Shown: positions 40,606-51,358 of the stretch, one piece after another
How the letters are laid out: every line of letters starts with the position of its first letter
Numbering within the stretch: position 1 is the stretch's first letter
Origin: Pseudodesulfovibrio portus
Lineage (GTDB): Bacteria; Desulfobacterota; Desulfovibrionia; Desulfovibrionales; Desulfovibrionaceae
Reading direction: 5' to 3'
NCBI RefSeq assembly: GCF_026000375.1
Contig: NZ_AP026708.1
Coordinates: 2,888,001 to 2,952,000 of the forward strand
Length of the DNA: 64,000 bases
Position numbers and translations under genes: made by a program
Notes under the pieces: model-generated
Told to the model about the DNA's origin: nothing
The model's database searches: none
The model's input: only the letters and a program-made list of their open reading frames with translations

Positions 40606-41221
40606 CGCAGCCATGGGCCGCAAGGCCGTCATCCTGTTTACCCTGGTCGCCGTGGCCGTCATGTTCGCCGCCAGTTTCATCTACCGCATGAACCACCCGA
40701 ACCTGTTCGTGAAGGCCCAGATGGGCGGCGGCAGCCAGGTTGAGGACCATGACCACGACGGCGACGGCGTGCAGGACCACGGCCCGGACGGCGACGCACC
40801 GGCCATGGGCGGCGGGGCCATGTCCAAGGTGCGGGAGTTCATGGCCCGCGTGGAAGCCGACCCCGAAGACGTGGAGGCCCTGGTCGGCCTGGGCAACTCC
40901 TTTCTCATGATGCGCGCGTGGGACCGCGCCCTGGTGCCGCTCGCCACGGCCAACCGGCTCGACCCGGAAAACACCGGGGTGCTCAAGGGGATCGGCATAG
41001 CCTATTTCAACAAGGAAGATTTCCAAAAGGCCGCCGAATCCTACGAGGCCATCCTGAAGATCGACGGTGACGATACCCTGGCCCTTTTTAATTTGGGCGT
41101 CATTTACAAGCATTATTTCAAAAAACAGGACGTTGCCAGAACATACTTCGAGAAGGTTCTGGCTCTGGAAAAGGATGATGCGGAGATGCTCAAGCTGGCC
41201 AAAGAGGATCTGGATAAATAA
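40595..41221 (+). CDS. Membrane-anchored TPR protein of the ccm cluster (CcmI/CycH-like)
   Basis: A 208-residue protein with one N-terminal helix (VILFTLVAVAVMFAASFIY) and an acidic His/Asp linker (EDHDHDGDGVQDHGPDGD). About three TPR repeats (residues ~85-205) include VLKGIGIAYFNKEDFQKAAESYEAIL. CcmI/CycH proteins hold apocytochromes with their TPR domain for the heme lyase, so that is the likely role here. The Shine-Dalgarno GGAGG is 5 nt before ATG 40595. The linker resembles a metal-binding segment, but this is only suggestive. No ccmG or ccmH follows; the next operon is liv. Confidence 0.8.
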   Translation: MSGSAAMGRKAVILFTLVAVAVMFAASFIYRMNHPNLFVKAQMGGGSQVEDHDHDGDGVQDHGPDGDAPAMGGGAMSKVREFMARVEADPEDVEALVGLGNSFLMMRAWDRALVPLATANRLDPENTGVLKGIGIAYFNKEDFQKAAESYEAILKIDGDDTLALFNLGVIYKHYFKKQDVARTYFEKVLALEKDDAEMLKLAKEDLDK

Positions 41222-41272
41222 ATATTCAGTAAATCCAATTTGTTAACCGGTCCAAAGAACGACCTGAATTTA

Positions 41273-41300
41273 TTGACAAGATTCGCAAAATAAATACAAT
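41273..41300 (+). promoter_or_regulatory. Strong sigma-70 promoter of the liv operon
   Basis: TTGACA (41273-41278) and TACAAT (41295-41300) with a 16-nt spacer rich in A+T. It lies 100 bp before the binding-protein gene, in the only gap between the ccm and liv clusters. This is the best promoter match in the window. Confidence 0.8.
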
Positions 41301-41400
41301 GACACATTCCGCCATCAACCGGCGATGCGGCCATTTCAGGGCCGTTGTGTTGCGTGCACCAAGTACCTTGTGAACCTTATACGTTTTGAGGAGAGGAAGT

Positions 41401-42555
41401 ATGAGAGTCAAACTGAGTCTGATCGCGCTGTGCCTCGCCATGGTCGCCATGCTGGCTGCCTGCGGCGGCGAAGCTGAGAAGAAAGCTGAGGAAAAGGCCG
41501 CTCCGGCTGAAACCGCCAAACTGGTGCTCGGTGTTGCCGGTGCCCACTCCGGCGACCTGGCTTCCTACGGCCTGCCCAGCGTCAACGCTGCCAAGCTGGC
41601 CGCTGCCAAGATCAACGCCGCCGGCGGCGTGAACGGCGCCATGGTTGAAGTCGTTGCACAGGACGACCAGTGCAAGCCCGAACTGGCCACCAACGCCGCC
41701 ACCAAGATGCTGTCCGACGGCGTCAAGATCGTGCTCGGCCACATCTGCTCCGGCGCCACCAAGGCCGCGCTGCCCATCTACCTGGATGGCAAGATCGTGG
41801 TCATGTCCCCCTCCGCCACCAACCCGCCGCTGACCCAGTCCGGCGAGTACCCGAACTTTTTCCGGACCATCGCTCCGGACGACGCCCAGGCCGCCCTGGA
41901 AGTCGACTTCGCCAAGTCCCTGGGCCTGAAGAAGGCCGCCATCATCCACGACAAGGGTGACTACGGCAAGGGCTTCGCCTCTTTCTGCAAGCAGTTCATC
42001 GACGCCGACGCCGACATCGAGGCCGTCCTGTTCGAGGGCGTGACCCCCGGCGCGGTCGACTACTCCGCCGTTGTCCAGAAGATCAAGGGCTCCGGTGCCG
42101 ATTGCGTCATCTTCGGCGGCTACCATCCGGAAGCCTCCAAGATCGTCACCGGCATGCGCAAGAAGGGTCTCGAGATTCCCTTCCTGTCCGATGACGGCGT
42201 GAAGGACGACACCTTCATCAAGGTCGCCGGCAAGTACGCCGAAGGCGTCTACGCCACCGGCCCCAAGGACTTCTCCTCCAACGCCATCTACCAGGAAGCC
42301 GTTGCCGCCCATAAGGCCGAGTTCAACGCCGATCCCGGTCCCTTCTTCCCCGAGGCATACTCCGCCGCCCTGGCCCTGCTGAACGCTGTCCAGGTTGCCG
42401 GTTCCACCGACTACGACGCGGTCATGAACGCCCTGCGCACCAGCTACGTCGACACCGCCGTCGGCAAGATCAAGTTCGACGCCAAGGGCGACGCAGAGGG
42501 TGTCGGCTTCTCCGTGTACCAGGTGAAAGACGGCAAGTACGCGGAAGTCAAGTAG
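41401..42555 (+). CDS. livK: Branched-chain amino-acid ABC transporter, binding protein
   Basis: A 384-residue lipoprotein-type periplasmic binding protein. The signal ends in the lipobox LAAC (near residue 21), then a charged linker. The mature domain is of type I fold: KLVLGVAGAHSGDLASYGLP, LGHICSGATKAALPIYLDGK, MSPSATNPPLTQSG and KKAAIIHDKGDYGKGFA. It captures Leu/Ile/Val-type amino acids for LivHMGF. GAGGAG precedes ATG 41401; the extra upstream codons to 41386 are not used. A strong hairpin lies between this gene and livH. Confidence 0.92.
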   Translation: MRVKLSLIALCLAMVAMLAACGGEAEKKAEEKAAPAETAKLVLGVAGAHSGDLASYGLPSVNAAKLAAAKINAAGGVNGAMVEVVAQDDQCKPELATNAATKMLSDGVKIVLGHICSGATKAALPIYLDGKIVVMSPSATNPPLTQSGEYPNFFRTIAPDDAQAALEVDFAKSLGLKKAAIIHDKGDYGKGFASFCKQFIDADADIEAVLFEGVTPGAVDYSAVVQKIKGSGADCVIFGGYHPEASKIVTGMRKKGLEIPFLSDDGVKDDTFIKVAGKYAEGVYATGPKDFSSNAIYQEAVAAHKAEFNADPGPFFPEAYSAALALLNAVQVAGSTDYDAVMNALRTSYVDTAVGKIKFDAKGDAEGVGFSVYQVKDGKYAEVK

Positions 42556-42579
42556 ATATCGACTTAACGAAACGTTAAC

Positions 42580-42609
42580 CCAGGGGACGGACGATTGTCC
42601 GTCCCCTGG
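42580..42609 (+). terminator. Hairpin between livK and livH (attenuator or 3' stabiliser)
   Basis: A 13-bp perfect stem CCAGGGGACGGAC with its complement around GATT, followed by ATTTATTT. Its place inside the operon suggests partial termination or mRNA protection, so that binding protein is made in excess over the permease. Confidence 0.75.
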
Positions 42610-42638
42610 ATTTATTTAATGAACAGGATTTCAACGCA

Positions 42639-43541
42639 ATGGATTATTTCCTTGAGCTGTTCCTAGGCGGTCTGACACGGGGCAGCATCTATGCGCTCAT
42701 CGCCCTGGGCTACACCATGGTCTACGGCATTATCGAGCTGATCAACTTCGCCCACGGCGAAATCTACATGATCGGCGCGTTCACCGGGCTGATCGTGGCC
42801 GGGCTGCTTACCATGCTCGGCTTTCCGGGCATCTCCATCCTGGCCATCGCCGTGGTCTGCGCGATCATCTGGGCGGCAGCCTACGGCTACACCATCGAGA
42901 AGGTCGCCTACAAGCCCCTGCGCGGCGCGCAACGGCTTTCCCCGCTCATCTCCGCCATCGGCATGTCCATCTTCCTGCAGAACTACGTCATGCTGTCCCA
43001 GACCTCGGACTTTCTGCCGTTCCCGGAACTGATTCCCGAATTCGGGTTCATGGAGGGGCTCGGCTCCATCATGAGCTCATCGGAGCTGGTCATCATCCTG
43101 GCCACCGTCGCCGCCTGCATCGGGCTGACCCTGTTCATCAAGTTCACCAAGCTCGGCAAGGCCATGCGGGCCACGGCCCAGAACCGCAAGATGGCCATGC
43201 TGGTCGGCATCAACGTGGACATGGTCATCTCGGCCACTTTCGTCATCGGGTCCAGCCTGGCCGCAGTGGGCGGCGTGCTCATCGCCTCGCACATCGGGCA
43301 GATCAACTATTTCATCGGCTTCATCGCGGGCATCAAGGCGTTCACCGCAGCGGTGCTCGGCGGCATCGGCTCCATCCCCGGAGCCATGCTCGGCGCCCTG
43401 GTCCTCGGCCTGACCGAGGCGTTCGCCACAGGCTACGTGTCCTCCGACTACGAGGACGTGTTCGCCTTCTGCCTGTTGGTGCTCATCCTGATCTTCAGGC
43501 CCTCGGGCATCATGGGCAAGGAAAAGACCCAGAAGGTCTAG
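42639..43541 (+). CDS. livH: Branched-chain amino-acid ABC transporter, permease LivH
   Basis: A 300-residue inner-membrane permease with eight helices. Typical segments are GLTRGSIYALIALGYTMVYG, INFAHGEIYMIGAF, KAMRATAQNRKMAMLVGIN and GGIGSIPGAMLGALVLGLTE. It forms the channel with LivM. Confidence 0.95.
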   Translation: MDYFLELFLGGLTRGSIYALIALGYTMVYGIIELINFAHGEIYMIGAFTGLIVAGLLTMLGFPGISILAIAVVCAIIWAAAYGYTIEKVAYKPLRGAQRLSPLISAIGMSIFLQNYVMLSQTSDFLPFPELIPEFGFMEGLGSIMSSSELVIILATVAACIGLTLFIKFTKLGKAMRATAQNRKMAMLVGINVDMVISATFVIGSSLAAVGGVLIASHIGQINYFIGFIAGIKAFTAAVLGGIGSIPGAMLGALVLGLTEAFATGYVSSDYEDVFAFCLLVLILIFRPSGIMGKEKTQKV

Positions 43542-43587
43542 CAATACGATATCACGCGGCCTTTGGGCCGATTGAAGGAATATAAAC

Positions 43588-44874
43588 GTGAGTGAAACCA
43601 AAACAATGAACCATCAGGGCTTTCTGAGCTTCTTCCTGACCGCCGGGTGCGACAACTTCGCCCAGGCGTTCAAGAGGTCGCTTGTGGCCGCAGTCTGGTT
43701 CGTTTTCCTGACATTCCCCATCATGGTCATCCGGGTGAACACCATCGAGAAGACCGTGCACTGGCATTGGGAGAGGATGGGCTACATCGCCGTGGCCGTC
43801 TTCTTCGGCTCGTTCATCTGGCGCTGGCTGCTGGCCCGCAAGGAACTCAAGAAGGACGAATCCAAGGAAGAGACGCGGGTCGAATCCCTGCTGACCCGAG
43901 TCCAGTCCCATCCGATCCTGAAGTACTCGGCGCTGGTCATCCTCGCCGGGATGGCCGCCGTCTTCCCCAAGGTGTTCGACCTGTACCAGACCAACATCAT
44001 GATCTCCTGCCTGCTGTACATCGTGCTCGGGCTGGGGCTGAACATCGTTGTCGGCCTGGCCGGTCTGCTCGACCTCGGATTTGTGGCCTTCTACGCGGTG
44101 GGCGCATACGCATATGCCCTCACCAACATGCACTGGGGCATCAATTTCTGGTACATGCTGCCCGTTGGCGCGTTGCTCGGGGCCCTGCTCGGCGTGCTGC
44201 TCGGCTTCCCCGTGCTGCGGCTCAAGGGCGACTACCTGGCCATCGTCACGCTGGGGTTCGGCGAGATCATCCGATTGGTGCTTGAAAACTGGGGCGACGT
44301 GACCATGGGCCCCTCCGGCATTTCCTCCATCGACCGGCCCGCCCTGTTCGGCATCGAGCTGGGCGTCATCGGCTCCACGCATTACATGTACTACATCATG
44401 ATCGGGCTGATGATCCTGACCATCTTCTCGGTCAACCGGTTGCAGAACTCCCGCATCGGGCGCGCCTGGCTCGCCCTGCGCGAGGACGAGATCGCCTGTC
44501 AGGCCATGGGAATCGACAAGATGAAAACCAAGCTCATGGCATTCGCCCTGGGCGCGACCTGGGCGGGCATGGCCGGCGTGATCTTTGCGGCCAAAACGAC
44601 CTTCATCAACCCCGCATCCTTCACCTTCTGGGAATCGGCCATCATCCTGTCCATCGTGGTCATCGGCGGCATGGGCTCCATCCGGGGCGTCATCGCCGGT
44701 GCCGTCATCCTGATCCTGGTGCCCGAGTATCTGCGCGACTTCGCCGAATTCCGCATGCTCCTGTTCGGGGCCATCATGGTTCTGGTCATGGTCTTCAGGC
44801 CCCAGGGGCTGATCAGCGCCAAGCGCAAGATCTACAAATACAAAACGAATACGGCGGGTGCGCCCAATGAATAA
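43588..44874 (+). CDS. livM: Branched-chain amino-acid ABC transporter, permease LivM
   Basis: A 428-residue permease, the size of E. coli LivM, with an N-terminal extension of two or three helices before the core. Core motifs are GLGLNIVVGLAGLLDLGFVAFYAVGA (in two parts), LKGDYLAIVTLGFGEIIRL and AVGGMGS-type VIGGMGSIRGVIAGAV. The start is GTG 43588 with AAGGAA 7 nt upstream. It overlaps livG by 8 bp. Confidence 0.94.
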   Translation: MSETKTMNHQGFLSFFLTAGCDNFAQAFKRSLVAAVWFVFLTFPIMVIRVNTIEKTVHWHWERMGYIAVAVFFGSFIWRWLLARKELKKDESKEETRVESLLTRVQSHPILKYSALVILAGMAAVFPKVFDLYQTNIMISCLLYIVLGLGLNIVVGLAGLLDLGFVAFYAVGAYAYALTNMHWGINFWYMLPVGALLGALLGVLLGFPVLRLKGDYLAIVTLGFGEIIRLVLENWGDVTMGPSGISSIDRPALFGIELGVIGSTHYMYYIMIGLMILTIFSVNRLQNSRIGRAWLALREDEIACQAMGIDKMKTKLMAFALGATWAGMAGVIFAAKTTFINPASFTFWESAIILSIVVIGGMGSIRGVIAGAVILILVPEYLRDFAEFRMLLFGAIMVLVMVFRPQGLISAKRKIYKYKTNTAGAPNE

Positions 44875-45664
44875 TCCAGTCTTGAACGTCAACGCCGTGA
44901 GCAAGGACTTCGGGGGCATCCGTGCCCTTGACGAAGTCGATCTCGTGGTCGGGGACAAGGAAATCGTGGCCCTGATCGGTCCCAACGGCGCAGGGAAGAC
45001 CACGTTTTTCAACTGCATCACCGGCATCTACACACCCACTTCCGGGGACGTGATCATCGACCCGGAGGCCGAGGGCGTGAAGGCGCGCCGCATCAACGGC
45101 AAGAAGCCGAACATCGTCACGGAACTGGGCATGGCCCGGACCTTCCAGAACATCCGCCTCTTCCCGTCCATGACCGCGCTGGAAAACGTCATGATCGGCA
45201 CACACTGCCGGACCAAGTCGTCCATCTGGGGCGCCATTTCCCGCAACAAAACCACCCGCAGGGAAGAGCAGGCCGTCATCCAGCGCGCCTACGAGCTGCT
45301 GGTGCTGGTGGGCCTGGACGAGTACGTCAACGAACTGGCTTCGAATATCCCCTACGGCAAGCAGCGCAGGCTCGAGATTGCCCGCGCCCTGGCCACCGAC
45401 CCGTTCCTCCTGCTCCTGGACGAGCCCGCAGCGGGCATGAACCCCCAGGAGACCAAGGATCTGGAGCGGCTCATAATGGAAATCAGGGAGAAGTTCGACA
45501 TTTCCATCATGCTCATCGAGCACGACATGAAGATGGTCATGTCCATGTCCGACCGAATTTACGTCCTGGATTACGGGCGCATGATAGCCGACGGCACGCC
45601 CGGGCAGATCGCGGCGAACCCGGACGTCATCAAGGCGTACCTCGGAGAGGACCACGATGACTAA
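44867..45664 (+). CDS. livG: Branched-chain amino-acid ABC transporter, ATPase LivG
   Basis: A 265-residue ABC ATPase. It has Walker A GPNGAGKTTFFN, signature NIPYGKQRRLEIARAL (the LivG-type variant of LSGGQ), Walker B LLLLDEPAAGMNPQE and switch H in IEHDMKMVM. ATG 44867 lies within the end of livM. It overlaps livF by 8 bp. Confidence 0.95.
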   Translation: MNNPVLNVNAVSKDFGGIRALDEVDLVVGDKEIVALIGPNGAGKTTFFNCITGIYTPTSGDVIIDPEAEGVKARRINGKKPNIVTELGMARTFQNIRLFPSMTALENVMIGTHCRTKSSIWGAISRNKTTRREEQAVIQRAYELLVLVGLDEYVNELASNIPYGKQRRLEIARALATDPFLLLLDEPAAGMNPQETKDLERLIMEIREKFDISIMLIEHDMKMVMSMSDRIYVLDYGRMIADGTPGQIAANPDVIKAYLGEDHDD

Positions 45665-46373
45665 GATGCTTGAACTCAAGAACGTCAATTCCTTTTACGG
45701 CAATATCCAGGCTCTCTACGACGTGGACCTGTACATCGATCAGGGCGAGATCATCACCCTGATCGGCGCCAACGGCGCGGGCAAGTCCACCACGCTCATG
45801 ACCGTGTGCGGCGTGGTCCAGGCCCGCAGCGGCCAGGTCCTCTACGACGGCGACGACATCACCAGGGAAGCTCCCAACAGGATCGTGTCCCAGGGCATCT
45901 GCCAGGTGCCCGAGGGCAGGCTCATCTTTCCGGAACTGACCGTGCAGGAAAATCTGGACATGGGCGCGTTCATGCGAAACGACAAGGACGGCATAAAGCG
46001 GGACATCGAGTACTGCTTCGACCTGTTCCCCATCCTGGCCGAGCGCCGCAGGCAGCAGGGCGGCACCCTGTCCGGAGGCGAGCAGCAGATGCTGGCCATC
46101 GCCAGGGCGCTCATGGCCAAGCCGCGCCTCCTGCTCCTGGACGAGCCGTCCATGGGGCTGGCCCCGCTGGTGGTCCGGCAGATCTTCGACATAATCAAGA
46201 AGGTCAACGCCGAGCAGAACACGACCATCTTCCTGGTCGAGCAGAACGCCAACCTGGCGCTCAAGATCGGCCACCGGGGGTACGTCATGGAAAACGGGCG
46301 GGTGGTCCTGACCGACTCCTGCGACAAGTTGCTCGCGGATGAGTCGGTCAAGCGAGCCTACCTGGGCTTATAA
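45657..46373 (+). CDS. livF: Branched-chain amino-acid ABC transporter, ATPase LivF
   Basis: A 238-residue ABC ATPase, last gene of the liv operon. It has Walker A GANGAGKSTTLM, signature TLSGGEQQMLAIARAL, Walker B LLLLDEPSMGLAPL and the switch VEQNANLAL. GGAGAGG precedes the ATG inside livG. A terminator follows 11 bp after the stop. Confidence 0.96.
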   Translation: MTKMLELKNVNSFYGNIQALYDVDLYIDQGEIITLIGANGAGKSTTLMTVCGVVQARSGQVLYDGDDITREAPNRIVSQGICQVPEGRLIFPELTVQENLDMGAFMRNDKDGIKRDIEYCFDLFPILAERRRQQGGTLSGGEQQMLAIARALMAKPRLLLLDEPSMGLAPLVVRQIFDIIKKVNAEQNTTIFLVEQNANLALKIGHRGYVMENGRVVLTDSCDKLLADESVKRAYLGL

Positions 46374-46384
46374 TTGAAACGACA

Positions 46385-47923
<1,539 letters not shown>

Positions 47924-47991
47924 GCGTGTGCCGCAGCTCGGTTAAGGGATTTCGTCTTTTCATTTTTATCGATGTGAATTAGAGAGATTTT

Positions 47992-49536
47992 ATGCACGAC
48001 AACAGAGTACTCATCCTTGATTTCGGCAGCCAGTTCACCCAGCTGATCGCACGTCGCGTGCGCGAGGCCGGTGTGTATTCGGAAATCCATCCCTGCAACG
48101 TCGACCCCGAACGGGTGAAGGCGTTCAAGCCGTCCGCGCTGATCCTGTCCGGCGGGCCGTCTTCGGTCCTGGAGGCCGGCGCGCCCCCGCTGAACATGGA
48201 TTACCTGGACATGGGCATCCCGGTGCTCGGCATCTGCTACGGCATGCAGCTTCTGGCCCACAACATGGGCGGCCGGGTCGTGGCTTCCACGGACCGTGAA
48301 TACGGCCGCGCCAAGTTTTCGGCCCTGAACGACTGCATCCTGTTCGACGGCGTCGAGGAAAAGGACGACCTGACCGTCTGGATGTCCCACGGCGACCGGG
48401 TCGAGGCCCTGCCCGACGGCTTCGTGCCCATGGGCAAGACCGACTCCATCGAGTTCGGGGCCATGGGCAACGCGGACAAGAAGATTTACGCCCTCCAGTT
48501 CCATCCGGAGGTGGCCCACACCGAGCACGGCTCCGCCATCATCCAGAACTTCCTGTTCAAGGTGGCCGGGCTGACCGCCTCCTGGTCCATGGCCTCCTTC
48601 GTGGACACGGCCATCGAGGACCTCAAGAAGCAGGTGGGCGACGACAAGGTCGTACTCGGCCTGTCCGGCGGCATCGACTCCACCGTGGCAGCGGTCATGC
48701 TGCACAAGGCCATCGGCAAGAACCTGCACTGCATCTTCGTGGACAACGGGCTGTTGCGAATGGGCGAGCGCGAGGAAGTCATCGGCTTCCTGGAAGAGCA
48801 TTTCGACCTCAACGTCAAGTGCGTGGACGCCGCCGCCGAGTTCCTGGCGGACCTCAAGGGCGTCGAGGACCCGGAAAAGAAGCGCAAGCTCATCGGCTAC
48901 AAGTTCATCGAGATATTCGATCGCGAGGCCAAGGCCATCGAGGGCGTGAAGTTCCTGGGCCAGGGCACCCTGTACCCGGACGTCATCGAGTCCGAATCCT
49001 TCAAGGGCCCCTCGGCGGTCATCAAGTCCCACCACAACGTGGGCGGCCTTCCCGAGAAGATGAATCTCGCGCTGGTGGAGCCGCTGCGTGAATTGTTCAA
49101 GGACGAAGTGCGCCGCGCCGCCTACGAGCTGGGCCTGCCCGAGCACATCATCTGGCGGCAGCCGTTCCCCGGTCCGGGCCTGTCCATCCGCATCATCGGC
49201 GAAGTGACCGAGGAGCGGCTGGATATCCTGCGCCTGGCCGACAAGATCGTGCAGAACGAGATGGTCGCGTCGGACTGGTATCGCAAGGTCTGGCAGGGGT
49301 TTGCCGTACTCCTGCCGCTCAAGACCGTGGGCGTCATGGGCGACGACCGCACCTATGAGAACGTCATCGCCCTGCGCATCGTGGATTCGCTGGATGCCAT
49401 GACTGCCGACTGGTCGCGCTTGCCTTCCGAGCTCCTGGCGCGTATGTCAAATCGCATCATCAATGAAGTGAAGGGTGTCAACCGCGTGGTCTTGGACATT
49501 TCCTCCAAGCCGCCGTCCACCATCGAGTGGGAATAA
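47992..49536 (+). CDS. guaA: GMP synthase (glutamine-hydrolysing)
   Basis: Converts XMP to GMP with ATP and glutamine. It has 514 residues. The N-terminal glutaminase has [12 protein letters not shown], the nucleophile in [15 protein letters not shown] and [11 protein letters not shown]. The ATP-pyrophosphatase loop is [19 protein letters not shown]. The C-terminal dimerisation domain ends in the conserved KPPSTIEWE. It follows guaB in an operon-like order and precedes tatB by 31 bp. Confidence 0.97.
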   Translation: MHDNRVLILDFGSQFTQLIARRVREAGVYSEIHPCNVDPERVKAFKPSALILSGGPSSVLEAGAPPLNMDYLDMGIPVLGICYGMQLLAHNMGGRVVASTDREYGRAKFSALNDCILFDGVEEKDDLTVWMSHGDRVEALPDGFVPMGKTDSIEFGAMGNADKKIYALQFHPEVAHTEHGSAIIQNFLFKVAGLTASWSMASFVDTAIEDLKKQVGDDKVVLGLSGGIDSTVAAVMLHKAIGKNLHCIFVDNGLLRMGEREEVIGFLEEHFDLNVKCVDAAAEFLADLKGVEDPEKKRKLIGYKFIEIFDREAKAIEGVKFLGQGTLYPDVIESESFKGPSAVIKSHHNVGGLPEKMNLALVEPLRELFKDEVRRAAYELGLPEHIIWRQPFPGPGLSIRIIGEVTEERLDILRLADKIVQNEMVASDWYRKVWQGFAVLLPLKTVGVMGDDRTYENVIALRIVDSLDAMTADWSRLPSELLARMSNRIINEVKGVNRVVLDISSKPPSTIEWE

Positions 49537-49567
49537 TCTCAAAGCGTTAACTGGATTCAGGTGACAT

Positions 49568-49906
49568 ATGTTTGGTATAGGCGGACCCGAGTTACTGATT
49601 ATCTGCGTCGTGGCGCTCATCGTCATCGGCCCCAAGAAGCTGCCTGAAATGCTCCGTTCGCTCGGCAAGGGCGTGGCGGAATTCAAGCGCGTGGGCAACG
49701 ACGTCAAAACCACCCTCGACGACGAGGTCAGCAAGGCTGAAGCCGAAGCCCGCAAGCGCGAGGTGGAGGAAGAGCTCGCCCGCCGCAAGGCCGAGAAAGC
49801 CAAGCAGGAAGCGGAAGCCGCCGAGGCCGAACCCGCCAAGTCCGACCAGGACACGGTCCAGACCGAGGCTGCCGCGCCTCCGCCCGCTGAAGAGACAAAG
49901 GCCTAA
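49568..49906 (+). CDS. tatB: Twin-arginine translocase subunit TatB
   Basis: A 112-residue protein with one N-terminal membrane helix starting [20 protein letters not shown], the GPKKLP hinge and an amphipathic helix. A long charged coiled segment rich in Glu, Lys and Ala then ends in a Pro-rich tail. Length and sequence favour TatB over TatA, though in organisms of this group one protein may do both jobs. AGGTGA lies 4 nt before the ATG. tatC begins 6 bp after its stop. Confidence 0.9.
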   Translation: MFGIGGPELLIICVVALIVIGPKKLPEMLRSLGKGVAEFKRVGNDVKTTLDDEVSKAEAEARKREVEEELARRKAEKAKQEAEAAEAEPAKSDQDTVQTEAAAPPPAEETKA

Positions 49907-49912
49907 ATCCCC

Positions 49913-51232
49913 ATGAGTTCCGACAAAGACGATGTGAAGGCTCCCGAAGAGGGAGCCGCAGTCGAGCCGACTGTCGAATCCGAGACAGCACCCGAGGCAG
50001 AGCCCGGGGTGGAGTCCGGGGTGGAGTCGGAAGCCGCAGACGGGGAGGACCCTTCCCTGGTCGACGACACGCCCGAGGTCGCCGATGAGGCAGCGACAGA
50101 GGCAGCGGCAGAGGCCGGGGCCGACCCGGTGGAAGCCGACGCTCCCGGCGAAGACTCGACCGCGTCCGACGAGCCCGACGCCGCCGTGGCCGGTGGCGGT
50201 GATGGCGGCGATGACGACGACAGCGAAGCCGTGGACGATGAAGAGGAAGAAGGCGAAGAGGACGAAGAGGACGAGGAGGCCGAAGAGGGGGCCATGTCCC
50301 TGCTCGACCACCTCGGCGAGTTGCGTGTTCGCCTGACCAAGGCCTTCATCGCCATCGGTGTGGGCATGGTCGCCTGTTACGGCTTTGCCGAGCAGATGTT
50401 CGACATCCTCATGCAGCCCATGATCGATGTCTTCCAGAAGCAGGCCGCCCAGAACCCCCTGTTGGCCCCCGGTTTTTACGAGGACTTCGGCAGGGCTCTC
50501 AAGGAAGTGCTGGCGGACAAGGGATTCCAGCATTCCGAGCAGATGCAGGTCTTTGTGGACGCCCTGCAGAAATCACTCATGCAGCTCGCTCAGGAAGGGC
50601 ATTTCCAGTACACCTACCCGGCGGAGGCGTTCTTCGCCCAGATCAAGATCGCCATCGTGGCCGGAATCTTTTTGGTCAGCCCGTATGTGTTCGCCCAGAT
50701 CTGGGGGTTCATCGCCCCCGGCCTGTACGCCCACGAGCGCAAGATGATGATCCCCATGGCGCTCATGTCCGCCCTGTTCTTTACCGGCGGCGCCCTGTTC
50801 GGCTACTTCCAGGTCTTTCCCTATGCGTTCGATTTCTTTGCCGGTTTCTCTACAGAAGGCATCCAGTTCACGCCAAAGCTGAACGAATACCTGAGTTTCT
50901 GCCTGAAATTGCTGTTCGCATTCGGATTCGTGTTCGAGCTGCCGTTGTTCATCTTTTTCCTGGCCCGCATGGGGCTGGTGTCGTCCACGGGGCTGCGCAA
51001 GAAGCGCAAGTACGCCATTTTGATCGGTTTTGTTTTGGCCGCCATCCTGACTCCGCCCGACCCGTTCACCCAGTGCCTCATGGCCGGGCCGCTCATCGTG
51101 CTCTACGAGGTCGGCATATGGGTCGCCTACTTCTTCGGCAAGAAGGAGAAGCGGCATGAGAAGAAGAGGGCCGAGGAGGAAGCCGCAGCCCGGGCCGAAC
51201 TGGACGCCGCAGCCGAAACCGAAGAGAGCTAG
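49913..51232 (+). CDS. tatC: Twin-arginine translocase subunit TatC with acidic N-terminal extension
   Basis: The receptor of the Tat export system, which moves folded proteins with RR signals. The family core (about 250 residues) begins at residue 128 with MSLLDHLGELRVRLTKA. Six helices follow, and SPYVFAQIWGFIAPGLYAHE, FIFFLARMGLV and AAILTPPDPFTQCLMAGP are typical. Residues 1-127 are an extremely acidic, Glu/Asp/Ala-rich low-complexity tail. The first periplasmic loop is enlarged by about 50 residues (QPMIDVFQKQAAQNPLL ... FQYTYPAEAFF). An in-frame ATG at 50294 with GAGG 5 nt upstream could produce a normal-length TatC, while ATG 49913 has only a weak site. Confidence 0.93.
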   Translation: MSSDKDDVKAPEEGAAVEPTVESETAPEAEPGVESGVESEAADGEDPSLVDDTPEVADEAATEAAAEAGADPVEADAPGEDSTASDEPDAAVAGGGDGGDDDDSEAVDDEEEEGEEDEEDEEAEEGAMSLLDHLGELRVRLTKAFIAIGVGMVACYGFAEQMFDILMQPMIDVFQKQAAQNPLLAPGFYEDFGRALKEVLADKGFQHSEQMQVFVDALQKSLMQLAQEGHFQYTYPAEAFFAQIKIAIVAGIFLVSPYVFAQIWGFIAPGLYAHERKMMIPMALMSALFFTGGALFGYFQVFPYAFDFFAGFSTEGIQFTPKLNEYLSFCLKLLFAFGFVFELPLFIFFLARMGLVSSTGLRKKRKYAILIGFVLAAILTPPDPFTQCLMAGPLIVLYEVGIWVAYFFGKKEKRHEKKRAEEEAAARAELDAAAETEES

Positions 51233-51252
51233 GATCGAATGTGAAACAAGCC

Positions 51253-51298
51253 GGGCAGGCGGGCCGAAAAAGGCTCGACCTGCCCTGTTTATTTTTCT
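51253..51298 (+). terminator. Terminator after tatC
   Basis: GGGCAGG (51253-51259) pairs with CCTGCCC (51279-51285), extended by partial outer pairing of AAACA with TGTTT, then ATTTTT. Confidence 0.7.
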
Positions 51299-51358
51299 AG
51301 ACTTTTCCTATATACGGTAGGGTGAAGCGGATTATTTCACCGAATGAAGGAGAAGGTC

